A DNA stretch of 64,000 nucleotides, taken from NCBI GenBank assembly GCA_026545765.1, contig JAIFAC010000188.1:62001-126000 (forward strand). The letters are read 5' to 3'. This stretch comes from Plantago major (Eukaryota > Streptophyta > Magnoliopsida > Lamiales > Plantaginaceae). Below the pieces are notes generated by a model. The model ran no database searches. It was not told where the DNA came from and worked only from the letters and a program-made list of their open reading frames with translations. A program made the translations under genes and the position numbers. Every line of letters begins with the position of its first letter. Within the stretch, counting starts at the first letter, position 1. Below are positions 48,976-62,999 of the stretch, one piece after another.

Positions 48976-51754
48976 TGCATATAACATATAAAAGAATTTA
49001 GAATAGTTTATACTCTGCTGCCTTACCTCCTACTTTTTTTATCGAAAACAAGTAAGTATTTCATTTCTTTTATTTCAAGATTATCAACAACTTAGGAAAA
49101 AAGTTATTATATTTACATTACACACATTATCACATTATAAAGAAAAGATGCTGAAATAGCTGATGTTAGATTCCGTTGGTTTATATTATTAGATTATTAG
49201 AGAAATTGTTATACAAAGAGAAAGGCTACCTCTTGCTTTGCTATGTGTGGAATTACTTAATTACTTGAAAAGAGGGTTGGTTGTCCTGGAATATTATTTC
49301 TTCTTTTATTTTTTAGACTGTGAAAATATTACGTAATATGTCTAACCTAGTTTATATTTATGCATGCTACTTTGTATGATGACAGGTTAACTTGCAGTCC
49401 TTAATTGAATAAGTTCGGGTCTACTACTTTTTGTTTTGCTTCTTAATTTAATTTACTAGTACTAGACAATAGATATATTCGAAACGAAACACCCTAACAT
49501 AATACTCTATTCAAGATTCGTAGATATAAGTAATAAGTAGATATAAAAAGGCCTTAGTTAATAACATTACTGGGCACTAGGCAGACCATCGCTCTAGACT
49601 AGAATTATAAGAGTTTTTTTTATTAGCCGGAATGACCTACTACCATATAATCTCATACATATTATCTTTCACGAGTAGGTAAAATGCATATAGTATACAT
49701 AGCATAAATCACGATACTTTAATAATTTATAATAATTTATTTAATAAAAGAGAAAATGTCTTAAATTATATGATGATATATCTTTCTTGTTGAGACGACC
49801 TATATGAAATACTCGATCTATAGAAAGAGCGAATCGCCGAGTGAATTCCTTAGGAGTTTATATAAATTCCATATCCCAAGATAACTTAACTAACTATTTC
49901 TAACCTTAAATTAACCATCTATGAAAATCTATGAAAGAAAGATGTTGCTTTCCAAAAAATACTTTAAATTTATTCTAATAATTAGGATAATACGTCTTAT
50001 AAGCTTGAAACATAAAAAAAAGAGGTAAAGGTAGGTTTAGAACAACCTATATCAATATATACATACATAATTACAAAAAGTACTTTGCGATACTATTTAT
50101 TATAAATAGAAAACACATAAAATAGAGTATAGAGTTGAATAATAGTTAGTATAAGAGTTAGTTAATATTTCTCATAGCGATTTATGTTACCCTCTTAAGT
50201 TCTCTTCTCAGCACAAAACACAACATTTACTTTTTACTGTCTTTTATAATATAAGAAATTAAGAAATCTTACTCAGTTAGTGATTTTAGAAAAGTATAGA
50301 ACATAGTATTTACAAAAATAAAGAAGACTAATAACTATTTACTAGGATGCTGATTAAATTATACAAAGGAAAACCCACATTTATATACACGTTGTTGGTC
50401 ACGGCGGATTCTATTTATTTACTTATGGAAGTTTATGAAGAAAGAAGGGCAGAAATGCGTGAAGATAAAAAATACACAATAACAAAACAATTATAGTAGA
50501 ATTAATGTAAACCCCTATGGAAGATTCCTGCATATAAGTACCCCTTTATTTTAATAATAATTAGGAAAAAAAAAGCCTTATTCTTGTTTTTATATCGATC
50601 TTAGTAGTAAATCATGGAATAGGAATATATTAGGAATAGAAAATATATAAAGCATTTATCCGGAAACATAATATCTCTTTCCGCAAATACAAAAATACCT
50701 CTGAGTCTGAGTAGAGTAAACCAAAAATCATGGATCATCTTTTCATATTATGCGTAACTTTTAAAAAGCGGAAAAAAATATTTTACTATGAATGAAATAA
50801 AACGAATAAACGAAATTGAAAAGTTTTAGGCATACATAATAGGAATAGGGCTTGAGTAGTACTCTGCAGAAGTCACCAAAAGAAAGAAGAAAAAGTTTCG
50901 GCTATACTATTGATTGATTGAGTTAAGCACCTTTGGTATTTTACATAGAATCGAGAAGTAGGCTTCGGTAATTAAACGAAGTATGAAAACATGCCAGTAA
51001 TACAAAATACAAGATTAAGTTTATGGCTTATAGATACGAGTGTCCTTTTTATGCACATTACTTCTAATTTCCGCTTTAAAAATCTATTCCTATATGTAAA
51101 TGTAAGCGCCTACTCTATAAATAAATAAATAAAAATACATTGAAAATATGAAAAATAAAAGAGATTTGTACTTCTAAAAGAAAAGGATTCGTGTCCAGAA
51201 GAATAATTTTTTTTGGATATTTAATAAATGAAAGCAGCTGCAATCCCGAGAAACAAGAATAGCTCAAAAAAATAGAATCTAGGTGTCGTTTACTTTTCTC
51301 ATTATTGTGTTATTCCTTACTCGTATCCTCTTCATGACGAAAATGTATTCTTTCTATTTTCATTGGGTTCATTAATGTAGTAACGTAGTTAGTAAAGGAT
51401 TTCTACACTACATAACAACATAGTAATGGCATACAAGTTCGCTATTTTTTTTCTTTCTTTATTATGGAACTTTCCGTAGGTTACTCATTCTTTCACGATT
51501 TGTATTTCTACGACAGCCTTTATAGATTTATTTTCTCCTTTATTATTTTCCTATTTATATGACCAAATGACCTATTGCTACTACTAATTCCTTGTTTCTT
51601 GTTTATAGAACATTATATTTCAATATCCCTGTATATTCTATATTATTCGACAACAACCAAGAGATCCTTATTCGTCGTTTCTACACCTTGTGTCATTAAT
51701 ACTGTAGAAAGTCACAAATGAAATTATAAATACAGGAAAACAATAACAATTATT

Positions 51755-51815
51755 TTGATTATCGCACTAAATAGAAAATCCCGAAAAGTAATAGCCACGA
51801 CCCAGGTACTTATGC
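51755..51815 (+). repeat. R3 dispersed repeat, copy 2
   Basis: The sequence tgattatcgcactaaataga, then atccc, gtaatagccacgacccaggtacttatg (in parts), matches 44371-44430 in order and spacing. It is the least degraded copy. Confidence 0.5.
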
Positions 51816-52490
51816 CCAAGCAAATTACAATTCTTGTGAATGAAATTTCGTTGACTGCAAAGATAGACACCAAGCTCCTAGTAATAAATAATATAAAATT
51901 GGGCTATTATCTATTAATCTATTAGTAAAATATGGAACATAAAAAATAACAGGAAGAAGTCTCCTTTGAGTAGTTAAGTTAAGTACAAAATAGAAACAAG
52001 AACGAGGAAGGAATTAGAACATCTTTATCTTTATTAAACCTCTTAGTTGCGTTGATAAATAAACATGAGTTACTCAGTCAACCCCAATTCGAAATATTAC
52101 TTAATAAGCCAAGCATGAAACAGAAAAATATACACCAATCGTCTTACACTACTTCTTAATATATAATAAATAACAAATAATATTACCAACGAATGCACCG
52201 ATTCTTACAAGAATATTTGACTATTCGCCCTTTTTTACTACATAATTAATTAACTAATTAAAATTAACTAGATACTTAGATACTAAAATTAGATTCTATA
52301 ACGACCCAACACCTGGAGGAAAACTAAGTAAGAAGTAAGAGCTATTCACCTAGCAAAAAGGATTCTCAAAAAATGCACGTACAAGTCTAAAAAAGCGAAG
52401 TCCTTGGAAGAAAAAACTACTAACTACAATATTTGCGCAAGAATATGACATTTATTACACCTTTGTTTGTGAGTGTTTGTGCGCGATTAT

Positions 52491-52530
52491 AAATAATAAA
52501 ATAATAATAATAAATAATAATAAAAAAAAT
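52491..52530. repeat. AAT-type low-complexity tract
   Basis: An irregular AAT/AAAT run ends in A8. Confidence 0.85.
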
Positions 52531-52620
52531 ATTTTGTTTGAAAAAAGAAAGAGGAAGGGGCTGCTTGGGTTATAATGAAAGAAGGAAACCCATGAAATAA
52601 AAAAGAATAATCATGAATAT

Positions 52621-52670
52621 TTGATGATAACTCCGAAATAGTTCGTTGACGAAGAAGGCATAGTCTACAA
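52621..52670 (+). repeat. R4 dispersed repeat, copy 2
   Basis: The sequence ttgatgataactccgaaata, followed by gttcgttgacgaagaaggc, matches the copy at 48923. Confidence 0.4.
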
Positions 52671-53102
52671 ATATAACCGACTTTTATCGTTTAATTAACG
52701 CGTCCAAAGAGTGCGATATAGTCTTGCTTTTCCCTGTTTTCTTCTCTGTATGAAAAAATGAAAAATTAGAAGTGAATTCCATTATAGTGTCTCTAGTACA
52801 AATATACCAACCGCTATGTTGTTCGCATAATGTAAGTTAACGGGGGTCTTACTCGGGCAGTCACGTTTACTTAATAAAAGAGACCTAGAAAAAGAAAGAG
52901 TATTTAGTTTACTATATAGATAGAATTTTGTTCTACAAAAAAATAAAAGCTACCTCTGTTGTAGAAATTACCTGGAAAATGAATGTCTTGAAATATCATT
53001 TTTTTTTACTTCTATTTTATATGTATGTGAAATATTACGAAATACGTCTACTAATATTTTTTTTTATATGTCACCGCCTCCACGACTGGTTGGATTGCAG
53101 CC

Positions 53103-53166
53103 TTGATATATAAGTATCTTTTCTTGATATATAAGTATCTTTTCTTGATATATAAGTATCTTTTTC
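53103..53166. repeat. Three-copy 21-base tandem repeat
   Basis: The unit starts ttgatatataagtat and ends cttttc. Copies lie at 53103-53123, 53124-53144 and 53145-53166, the last with one extra T. The first two are identical. It is the longest clean minisatellite in the window and overlaps the end of a 61-codon chance frame. Confidence 0.95.
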
Positions 53167-53628
53167 AATTTATCTATTAAATATTTTCTATTCTACTATG
53201 TATCTAAGTTAAGAATAAGCAAGATAAGACAATCCAGAAACTAATATCCAACACATATCCAAGGAGAATCTAATACAAGACTACAACAAGGAAGACCTGA
53301 GATTTATTCTTAATCTTATATAAAAGAAGTTAGAAGAAGAGACGGAATTAATAAGAATAAGAAAGAGAAAGGGACCAAACAAATTGTGCAAAGATATCTC
53401 GCCGAGAAAAAATATACCAAATAAAGAAGAATACCCCTCCATCCAATTAACTAATTAAGTAAACTTGGTTCCTAACTCTATACAATAGAACCCTGTAAGT
53501 ATATAATTCTAAAAAAATACATAACAAAACTACCAATTACTATCCTCCCTTTGCCATAGGTAGGTTTAGTAGTAGTTAAAAGAGAGCAGAGGTATAGAAG
53601 AAAATACGTATTTCAGGCAAACAAATAA

Positions 53629-53645
53629 AATAATAATAATAATAA
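53629..53645. repeat. AAT microsatellite
   Basis: A perfect AAT run of about five units. Confidence 0.85.
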
Positions 53646-55389
53646 AGTTCAAGTAGAGAACCAAAACAAATAGGGCAGAGTCCTTCGTAGTAAAGAACAA
53701 GTATCCATATGCCAAACAACCGAGGAAACAAGGATGCTTGGTTAATCAAATGAAATGATACAATAAAGACCCACTAATAATAGATTTTTGAAAAAGAAAA
53801 GGAAAAAAAAAGTACATGCCTGAGTAATCTTTGTCTGAAGAGGCATAGGTAGAGAAACATAATAGAAGGGGGTATTTGGGAAATATGAGAAGTCGTGAGT
53901 ACTGAGTACAGTGTCAAACTAAACTATGAACGAAAATGTTCTATTTGTACAATAGAAATCCAACCCAAGTTAGAAGAGATGTTTTTTTTTTTTGAACTAT
54001 AAACTATAACATTCTATGATGTCATAATTTGTTGTTTGTTAAGCTGCATAAATAAATATAAATGGGGAAGGAAGGGAAGAAATGTCGTCGATAAGCCCTT
54101 ATACTTTAATAGGGGATAAGACTAAGTAAACAACAGAACGGCGGTCTACGAAAAAGGACTTCCTTCTTTATATAACTTTATATAATACAAATAAAAAAAA
54201 ATATCTATATGGATAGAAGTGAGTAAACGCCATATTCTAAATAAGGATACTAATAAATAACATCAAGTAGTGAATCTTCCATATACGGAAAGAATATGAG
54301 ATTCGACTCTTTTTGATTTGGATCCAATGTCTAGCTTTAAATATGTAAATGATCCAACATACCATAAACGTAACAGCCATAATGTAATCTTATAATGAAT
54401 TGCTCTTAAAACGGTGGTTCTTTTTCCAAGAACGGGCTTTTTCTTTAGGCTCAAATCATTAGACAAAGACTGCATGAGACTAACCAGCACGCCGAATTTT
54501 CTAATTTATTAGACTATTTGTCTATGCTTAGAAACCGAGTACTTCTAGTAGTTGAGATTTTTCTTACTGGGTAGTTAGGGGTGGAAGTTCTGCATATCGG
54601 ATTATGGACTAAATATAAAGAAAAGAAGGCATCGGGCAATAAGGAAAGTAAGTCTTTTTTCTCTTTTAACGATTATAAAAAACATGAAACAAATAATAAA
54701 TATCACTCATAAAACCGTAGCGGTAATTGTGTAAATAGGATCAATAGTAGGAGTAAGTTACTAAGCAAGGAAAAGAGTAGATGCTGTCTCAGTAAGCTAG
54801 AGGTAAAGAGAAATAATTCTGATCACCAAGCGCATATACAACAGCAAATATAATGAAAAAATACAAACCAGTAAGAAGATGTTCCTTATCTTCTTTTAAG
54901 AAACAAAGTCACTCATAATATATTAGTGGGTCTAATGCTGGCAGAGAATGAAATATTAGAAACTTTTTACGCTTTCCAGGCTCACAGAAGTAGTGTTTTC
55001 TATTTATTATAATATAATATTATATAATTATATTAAGTACGTGGGCCAAAATAGGTGTTTATTGTAGTACGAGTAAGTAGGGTTCCGTGATAGGTTCTCG
55101 CGTTTTGTTTAAGAATTCAGTCAAGACTTGTGATTTTTCATATCATATGCTTTTCTTATTTACTGATCTTAATTATTTATGAATGAACTTTTTTCTGTAT
55201 TTAGTTGTGCAAGCTAAAATCGAATTATATATAACTTATTAGAAATTAAGGATAATAAAAATTTTTACTACACCAACAAGGCGAGAATTCAATCCAAGGT
55301 ATTTATTTTTTTAGCCTCCGCCCAAGAACTCATACATATTTTCAGCAACTATCTAATGATTCTAAAGAGAGATAAACCCTGATAGAAAA

Positions 55390-55445
55390 GGAGTCACTAA
55401 ATAGTAAATTCTAAGGAGCAACGCAGACCCGGGAAATAAATGTAA
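55390..55445 (+). repeat. R3 dispersed repeat, copy 3
   Basis: The sequence agtcactaaatagtaaattc, then aaggagcaac and gacccgggaaa, matches the other two copies in order but with more changes. Confidence 0.4.
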
Positions 55446-55472
55446 TCGAATAACAACATATTAATGGATCTT

Positions 55473-55494
55473 TATATATATATATATATATATA
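55473..55494. repeat. TA microsatellite
   Basis: A perfect 22-base TA run lies between an R3 copy and an R1 fragment. Confidence 0.9.
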
Positions 55495-55534
55495 CTTTTT
55501 TTAGACTTTCTATATTTTCCAGCAGTAGTTATTT

Positions 55535-55590
55535 ATATGGGCTCAACAACTTTTCTATACTAAATTACAGCTGCTTCTAATATAATTTTA
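55535..55590 (+). repeat. R1 dispersed repeat, fragment
   Basis: The sequence gggctcaacaacttttctat, then acta and agctgcttctaatata, matches 32320-32345 and the right end of 31020-31160. Confidence 0.45.
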
Positions 55591-57000
55591 AATAAAGAAA
55601 GAACTCAGAAATGAGTACCCCAAAAACATGGAATGCTAAGAATGATAGAGAGTAAACGGGGTTAAACTCGGAGTAACGAATAAGATATGGCGGCTTAAAT
55701 CGGTGATAGTAGCTCTTCTTTTGGGCCTGTACTTTACTTTTTTCGGACGCGAGCAAACATAAATTTGTGTAAGTCATAAGCCAGACAGGTTCTATTTTGA
55801 AATATAATAAATAACATTTTCTATAGGCGTGGGATTGAAAACTTTACACAGTCGGAGGATTGTGGGGAATAAAAAAAGTAATGCCATCAGAAAGTGCAAG
55901 TACAGATTTTTTCTTCTAAGAAGCTTCAGATTTTCTACTAGAGAACTGTCTATAAACATGAACTCAAAAAGTAATTATAATAAAGCATAGAGAAAAAAGG
56001 ATTAAATAAGATTTTAAAAATAAGGAAGATATCTAACTCTAAAATCTAACATATATCTCTAACATATCGTCTAATTTCTGGGCATGCGGTCATAGTCATG
56101 ACATAGGCGTTATATGTAACTTATGTAACGGTAGTTATAAACAAGGCGTCGGTGAAAGTCTCGATTAAAATATTTCGTTTTTAAGAGCAAGGAATAAATC
56201 TTCATTAAAAAAGGAAGACCTAATTTTGTCATTTCATCTGTGAAATAAATATGTTTCTCATTACAAAATAGAATAAGGAATTTTTTTTATATACGATTAT
56301 TCATCTTGGAGTATTCTTTTTTCTTACTTTCTTTCAGAGGATTTCTATTTTCAAACGTATCTCTTAAGGGAAGTAAATAAAGAATTCCAATACAAGAGTA
56401 ATTTTAATATATTTAGTTTAGTTGTAGTAAATGTATATTATTTCTATTTCTTTCTGCTACTAGGATTGTCTAGGTATAATCTACCCTCGTAATTAACAAA
56501 TTTCGTATATAAGACTTGGAGTTCATTCAGGTATTCTACTCATCTTTTACAGAGATTTCTTTTTAGCGCGATAATAAGGAATATTGCATTATTTTACGCA
56601 GTTTATAAATAAACATTTGCCTAGCATGTTGTGTCTGTTGTTGTAATACAAAACACTTCCCGTTTTTACATTTAGTAAATTTTATTAGGTATTTTTTAGG
56701 CAGGTATAATAGTTTTCTGAATCAGTACATTTGTCTATCTATTTCTTCTAGTTAATTCTCGTTCATTTTATCCACGAAGTAGCTTGCTATTTAGAATATT
56801 TTACTGTGTTTTCTATGTATGTTTGACAATGAAACTTCTCATTTTTTAAACTGTTCCGACGGTGTTAGTACTCGTATTGTAGGACAAAGAAAGTAGGCCC
56901 TGTCTCTCCTCAACAAAGGCATAAAAAAGGAATCCACAACAAGAACTTAGAAATTTCCATCATTTTAAACATTTTAAAATAACCCCTTCTCAGAATCTAG

Positions 57001-57022
57001 GTAATACTAAAGTAATACTAAA
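57001..57022. repeat. Perfect 11-base tandem duplication
   Basis: The unit gtaatactaaa is repeated twice head to tail. Confidence 0.85.
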
Positions 57023-58146
57023 AGCACTGCTGCTACTGCTATAAAAGTTATACGCTTTCGGATCTGCACCTTCCTTTATCAATGTCTTGCAAAAACAAAC
57101 CTTACTTTGTACTTTTAAGTATTTTGATCCAGTCTAGGTCTAGAAACCTATCCTTAACACAACGTATTAAATATGACTCAGTCGGAGCATATCAAACATA
57201 TATATATATACAAAATTTATACTATCCACAAAGCAAAGACGAAGCAAATTTAGAAGTTCATTAATTCATATATCAATAGATCACGAAAAGGTTGAAAGCA
57301 AAAAATCTATACCGATTATTAGAGGAATGCCCACGATTGACTACAATGCAATGTATAATACGAGATAGGTATCTGTTGTACTACTCTTACTCTTATTAAC
57401 CCTATTATTTACTTTGAATTGGAAAAAGTGACTAGTTCTTGACTTCCCTTATTATATCTATATCTCTAAACGAAAATGAAGTAGTCATCCTAAACCACCA
57501 TTGTATACGGTGCTGTTTGTTTCCAAAAATACAAAAAAGTATACTTGTTTATGACCTATTTTATTTCTAGCGTAGAAGTAAAATAACGTGTGCTTTCATA
57601 GATACTCTATACTATATAAATTCATTCAAGCTAACTTTATACACAAATAATATAGATAGGCCCAGGAAAGCTTTGTACTTTGTATCCCACATGACTTCTC
57701 TTTCTTCCCTTCCAAATTTATAGTCACTAACATAGAAATTCTCTCTCACTCTTAAGAAATTTGTATTTGTGCCTTATATTTAAAGATTTACTTAAAGAAT
57801 AACTTACAATGTTATTGCCTGTCTAGCATATAATTAGGTTTACTTACACAGATGGAATAGGTATATAGTTTGTGGGATAGCTTCATTTAAGTAATAGTAA
57901 TAAGTTATTAGTAGAAATAAATAGGGTAACGTAGACATGGAAACATCAAGGGATTTTTATTAGGAAACATAAGTAACTGGAAATGAAGTTAGAACTCTAC
58001 CAACATAAATGCACAAGAATATCTCATAAATATTATTAAGTATATACCAAAAGCAAGTAATAGTCTAGTTATCATTTTAAGTATCCAAATAAAGTGGTAA
58101 AGAGAGATAGTGCAGGTACACATGGATCTTTGAGAACATATTAAAT

Positions 58147-58170
58147 AAAGAAGATTATAAAGAAGATTAT
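58147..58170. repeat. Perfect 12-base tandem duplication
   Basis: The unit aaagaagattat is repeated twice head to tail. Confidence 0.9.
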
Positions 58171-58188
58171 ATAAGGTTGTATCCTTCC

Positions 58189-58216
58189 ATACTTTTCATA
58201 GTATACTTTTCATAGT
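58189..58216. repeat. Perfect 14-base tandem duplication
   Basis: The unit atacttttcatagt is repeated twice, 19 bases after the previous duplication. The two close but unrelated duplications mirror the pair at 28144-28226. Confidence 0.9.
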
Positions 58217-61080
58217 TAAGTAGTTTTCCTTTATATAAATATAAAGCCCACAAAATTTCATTTCCCAAGAGTATTTCTTTTAATATGACTAATAATCTTT
58301 ATCTACCAGGGTACTTAAATTATTTGGCTTAACTAACCAAGAGTTATAACCACAATCCTAAACGACTCTTCTGATCCTTTACATATTATACAAAATGAAG
58401 GAGAGACTAAACTATAACAAAATGTTCTGGTTCACACATAAAATACTATGATCAAAGATATAAAAATAACTTAAATTGGCTAAGACAAAAGATTTTTTCT
58501 GTAGTAAGCATAGTTATATAGATGAGTACTTGTGTATTGTTTGTACTAAATGAAGTTGCAATACCCAATACCTTTCCTTTATCAATTACTATAGACTCTA
58601 TTTAAGAGAACGAAATCCTGTATAACTTTATATTAGGCAAAACACGAGTTCAATATTTCAAAATAGGAGGTACTTGAAATTGATTTGACGAAAATAAACT
58701 ATATGGTATGGTATATAAAAAAGATAGAAATAGAAATGTATAAGGATAAGTTTATTATATTATTATTATGTACTAGGTATACTCTAATTGATAACTATAG
58801 GTATGTATAATAATTAATAATAATTAATATATGCTATATTCTAAAGTCTTGTTGGTTGGATCTAGAGATAAAAGTACTCTTTCTTCTTTGCTCAATGTTC
58901 TATGCGCTCTATAAGGTACTAAAGGTAATATTATATAAATGAGTATACAAACAAATATTGAGTAAAACTCGTCGACAAGGGGTGCCTATAATGTATATTA
59001 GAAGATGCTAGAGAAGAACCTAAGTAAAGTATTTTGTAGTATTTGGAAGAAGAAGTATTTACTAAATTTAAAAGAGGATATCATGATAATTAATTAATGT
59101 CTTGCTAAGAAATTGAAGGGACATAAGATATGATACTAAAGGAAATAAGGTAAAGGCTATCTTAGATATAGAACTCTTTCATAAATATTAGGTAGGATAT
59201 GGAAAAACACTATATAAGCCTATAATGTATTAATAAGCCTACATAACTATAGATACACTCTGACTTGAAATATATTCCTATAACGTTACTGCCGTGTAAT
59301 ACAATAGACCCCTTAAAATACTCAACACAAAAAGATTCACCAATATACAAAGAGACGTAGCACATTGTTAGACTACAACTTTTCTATACTCCCTTTAAAT
59401 ATTTGATGAACCTATCCTTATATTACTAATAATAATTAATAATAATATGAACTATTAATTACTAAAAGTATCCACTAATCCTAATATCTTCATACATGTT
59501 AAGGGATACCTTCGGTAAGCTTTCTTGCGATACGAGATAATTAAAAAGGTAAGGGTTATAGGCTAACTGATTTGTTTTGTTAAATAGCTATCTTCTATAC
59601 ATATAAATAATATATAGATATAATATGGTAGTTTTCTACATTTGCTTACTATACGTAGTCTACTCAAGTCAATTTATAAATTCATATAGCTTGAGTTTAC
59701 TTTGTCTTACATCTTACGGGTAATCACTAATAAAGAAAATAAAGAATAGTGCGTGGTGTTTTATAAGTATTCCCTTCTATTTAATCTCTTAAACTAAAGT
59801 ATGTGCATTCAAATAGTAGTGGTGCTTATACAAAGTATTGGAATATCCTTATAGGGTAGTATAGGGCTTATAGATCAAAAGAGAGTATAGCATGAAACAA
59901 CTCAAAGAATTTATTGAAAAACTAAGCAGATGTACCTAATATAAGTCTACATACAATGCGTCAGTCAACCACTGCTAGGGAAAGGATAAGACATTGTCTA
60001 AAAACTAAAAATAAGTAATAAGTCTTGTATTTCTTGTACTAAAGAGAACTTAAAGAAAAAAGAATACTCTTATACAAGCAGTTATTAGTTAGGAAGGTAT
60101 AGTTTTGCCTAGTAAATTATATAGATAGGGAATATTAGTTAGAATGGTTAAACACAAATTTATAAGAAGATACCCCGTATATAAAGTATATAAAACATAG
60201 TAGAAAAGAAATAGAAGAGTCTTATGTTACACGCAATTACTTACTGATTATTATAATATTATAGATAGTAATGCTTATAAATTTGGTAGAAATTATTTAA
60301 CTATACTCCTTCCTATTCTCTCTTAATAAGGAGTTTCATTTTCTCTATATTATAAATTGTTTCTATACTCTACCCTACTATAAGTTGTAGGTGCACTTGT
60401 GTTATGAAAGTTATTCTTTGTTACCTATGTTACGAGTGAGTCAATATTTGATAGTATGTAACGAACATACCTATGTTGTCGTAAACCTTTGCCTTGTAGG
60501 GTGTAATACTGAGAAAAATACCTTAAGAGATACCTTGAAAATGAGATATATGTAAGAATGGAACCATATTAGAGTAAAATAAGAATATAGGTAAGATAAT
60601 AAATAGAAAATAAGAAAGACAACTCAAGAGTAAGCTATATGTAGAATTCTCGCATAAGGCATATTATACAAAGAAAGTTATCTAAGGAACAAAAGTAGTA
60701 TGTAAACCTAAGTAAATCTATAAGTAATCATAATTATTGTACGCCGCGTAACATGGGCAAAGGGAAGACAGGTTGATACCCTGACACACCTACATAGCAC
60801 AAAGTAAATGAAAGGTATAGGTTGTTGCTTTAGCCATAATTAAGGAGATCTTTCCATAAGTAAACATAAGTATAAGTAAGTATTAATGAACTCATATAGA
60901 ATTTAGTTTAGGGTATAATGAAAATGTATGTATAAAGGTAAAAAAAGTAGGCATTGCACCAAGAGTCGACACAGAAATAAGAAACCAAACAGAATTTCAT
61001 TTTGTGAATTTAAATAAATTAAATAAAAAAGGACTTTATTTGATAATGATAGAATCTAACATAGTAGTAAGTTAACAAAG

Positions 61081-61260
61081 AAGGAGGCAGGAATGGTTGT
61101 TATAGGTTGTAGCTAGCGGTATGACATGTGATTGGTACGAGTAAAATAGTTGGGGTATGAAATCAGTTGGTGACAACGTGGTCTTGGTATTCGGTATCGT
61201 GTATGTAATAGGCAGTCTTTCAATGGTGGGTATAGTACAAGTCTTGGCCTAGCATCGGAT
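61081..61260. other. G-skewed island within block 3
   Basis: In these 180 bases I count about 59 G and 20 C, with a matching excess of T over A in parts. The flanks are TpA-rich with G and C near balance. The island holds TG and GG dinucleotides (attggtacga, ttggtattcggtatcg, atggtgggtatag) that are rare around it. No open frame, tRNA-like fold or known motif is evident. It could be an insertion, a noncoding RNA or a part protected from whatever mutated the block. Confidence 0.5.
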
Positions 61261-62142
61261 GAACATGCATGCTAGAAATAGGTTAGGACACTCCTTAGCA
61301 AGATCCGGCGAAATAAATAAAATGTGAGGTGAAATTAATTTAATAAAATAATATAGTTGACTCTATAAATCTATAAATAAGAAAGACATTTAAAGATTAT
61401 TGTTGATTCATGTAAATAGCTTTTTGGAAACACTGGGTATTGTGAGGTATAAGATCGATCATTCCTTGTTTATTAGATATCTTCGGGTATGTGCCTTCAA
61501 AAAAAAAGAGAGATTGGTGTATTTGTGTACTTATTGTTCTATAGCATATATAATTTCTTAGTCCTACCAAACTTAAGAGCTTTCTTAATCTAATATACTC
61601 TTACCTTACTTACTTACACACTATTAGATGTACTTAGAGAACTTATTATTTTTAACATGCAAATAGAGAGTACTATCCTCCTTTTCCTTCTACTTGATAT
61701 TTATATTTACTACTAAAGCCTACCTTTATATCTATCTTTCTGGTACTTGTGCTTACATAAATTGACTTCTTTCTATTTCTTGTTTAGACTTAGAAATAGA
61801 GCTGTTACTTCACTTGAAATAGTTGGTATAGTTAAGAATAGAGGTATACTTTGTAATGTTATTAATGTTATACTAGAGGTTAAAAACTAAGGGTTAAGAG
61901 CTAAATACGTAATAAACACTTATCCCAATACTATGAATGGTGTATTTTATAAAGGAATACTTGAACATGTTTAGGTTTCATTATTATAGGTAAAAACAAC
62001 ACTATACACTTTAATATATTTTATATTGACTTCCTTAACTAGACCAAATTATACTCTTCCCCTATCACTAAGAAATCTTTCTTCCTAAGTAATACACTTC
62101 TCTATAGTTATTACGTGTCACCCATATTTCCTTACAAATTAG

Positions 62143-62186
62143 TATAAATCTATTCAATTTCAAATAAATAAATGAAGAATCTAATC
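62143..62186 (+). repeat. Segment shared with block 1
   Basis: This is the partner of 17845-17883. It has the same order of taaatct, caattt-type, aaataaa and gaagaatctaatc, with a four-base longer middle. Confidence 0.45.
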
Positions 62187-62999
62187 TTATTGGTATAACA
62201 CTAATAAATAATAGGTAAAATTGAAACCTCTTTAAACCTCTAAGGATTAGTTAAACTAGAAATAAAGGTAAGAGGCCTAGTATGAATTGCAAATATTGAT
62301 TTAAATAAAATGAATATAAAATAGAATTAGGAAATATAGATGTAGTACTTAACTACGTTGTACTTTAATGAGTTATCCTACACTTTTTCTACTTCTGGCA
62401 GAATCTGTTTCATGATAGAAATTTATAAGGGCAAACAGAGTCATAGATTGGTTTTTTTGTTGGTACTAAACTAAGGGTTATTCCTTGATGGTTAGAAGAT
62501 GTAAGTTAGAATTAATACTGATTCCCATTATATATAGAGTTAGAAATATATTAGAATCTTCAGAGTTATTTGGGGAATACTAGCTTTTAAGGATACTCTT
62601 TTACAAACACAGAGTTTCTCGGTTCTTCACAATATAACAAGGAGTAGTACCTACAATATATTTTTCTTACGTTTAGAAAGGTTAACTGCCTAAGTATCTA
62701 AGTCTCATAACAAGAAGGATTGATTTTTAATTGGATGTACAAGAAATGATGTGAAGGAAGAAATTCATGTATAGTCAAAAAATAGATTAGAATGTTGGTG
62801 ACCAAAGCCTCTTTGATATTTATTATTCTAAGCAGGTAATATAAATAAATATAGGAGCTAACTCTAGTCACTATATTCTTTAAATTTGTTTAGAGTCTTT
62901 TTTAAGAGAAACTAAAAAGTCTTAGAAGTAACTCTTTTTTTGTGGGTGTAAGTACTAAATAAACATTTCTAGGAGGAGTTCTTCCTACTTTTCCAATAT

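Larger units (their letters stand above)
45640..57600. other. Gene-free background DNA
   Basis: No intact gene is visible. The frames of 60-75 codons here (for example complement 54263-54490) are of chance length. R3 copies lie at 51755 and 55390, R4 copies at 48923 and 52621, an R1 fragment at 55535, and several simple repeats at 52491-55494. Confidence 0.5.

Noticed and set aside
53103..53166. CRISPR-like array
   Set aside because: The units are directly adjacent with no spacers, and no cas-like gene is present. It is a plain minisatellite.
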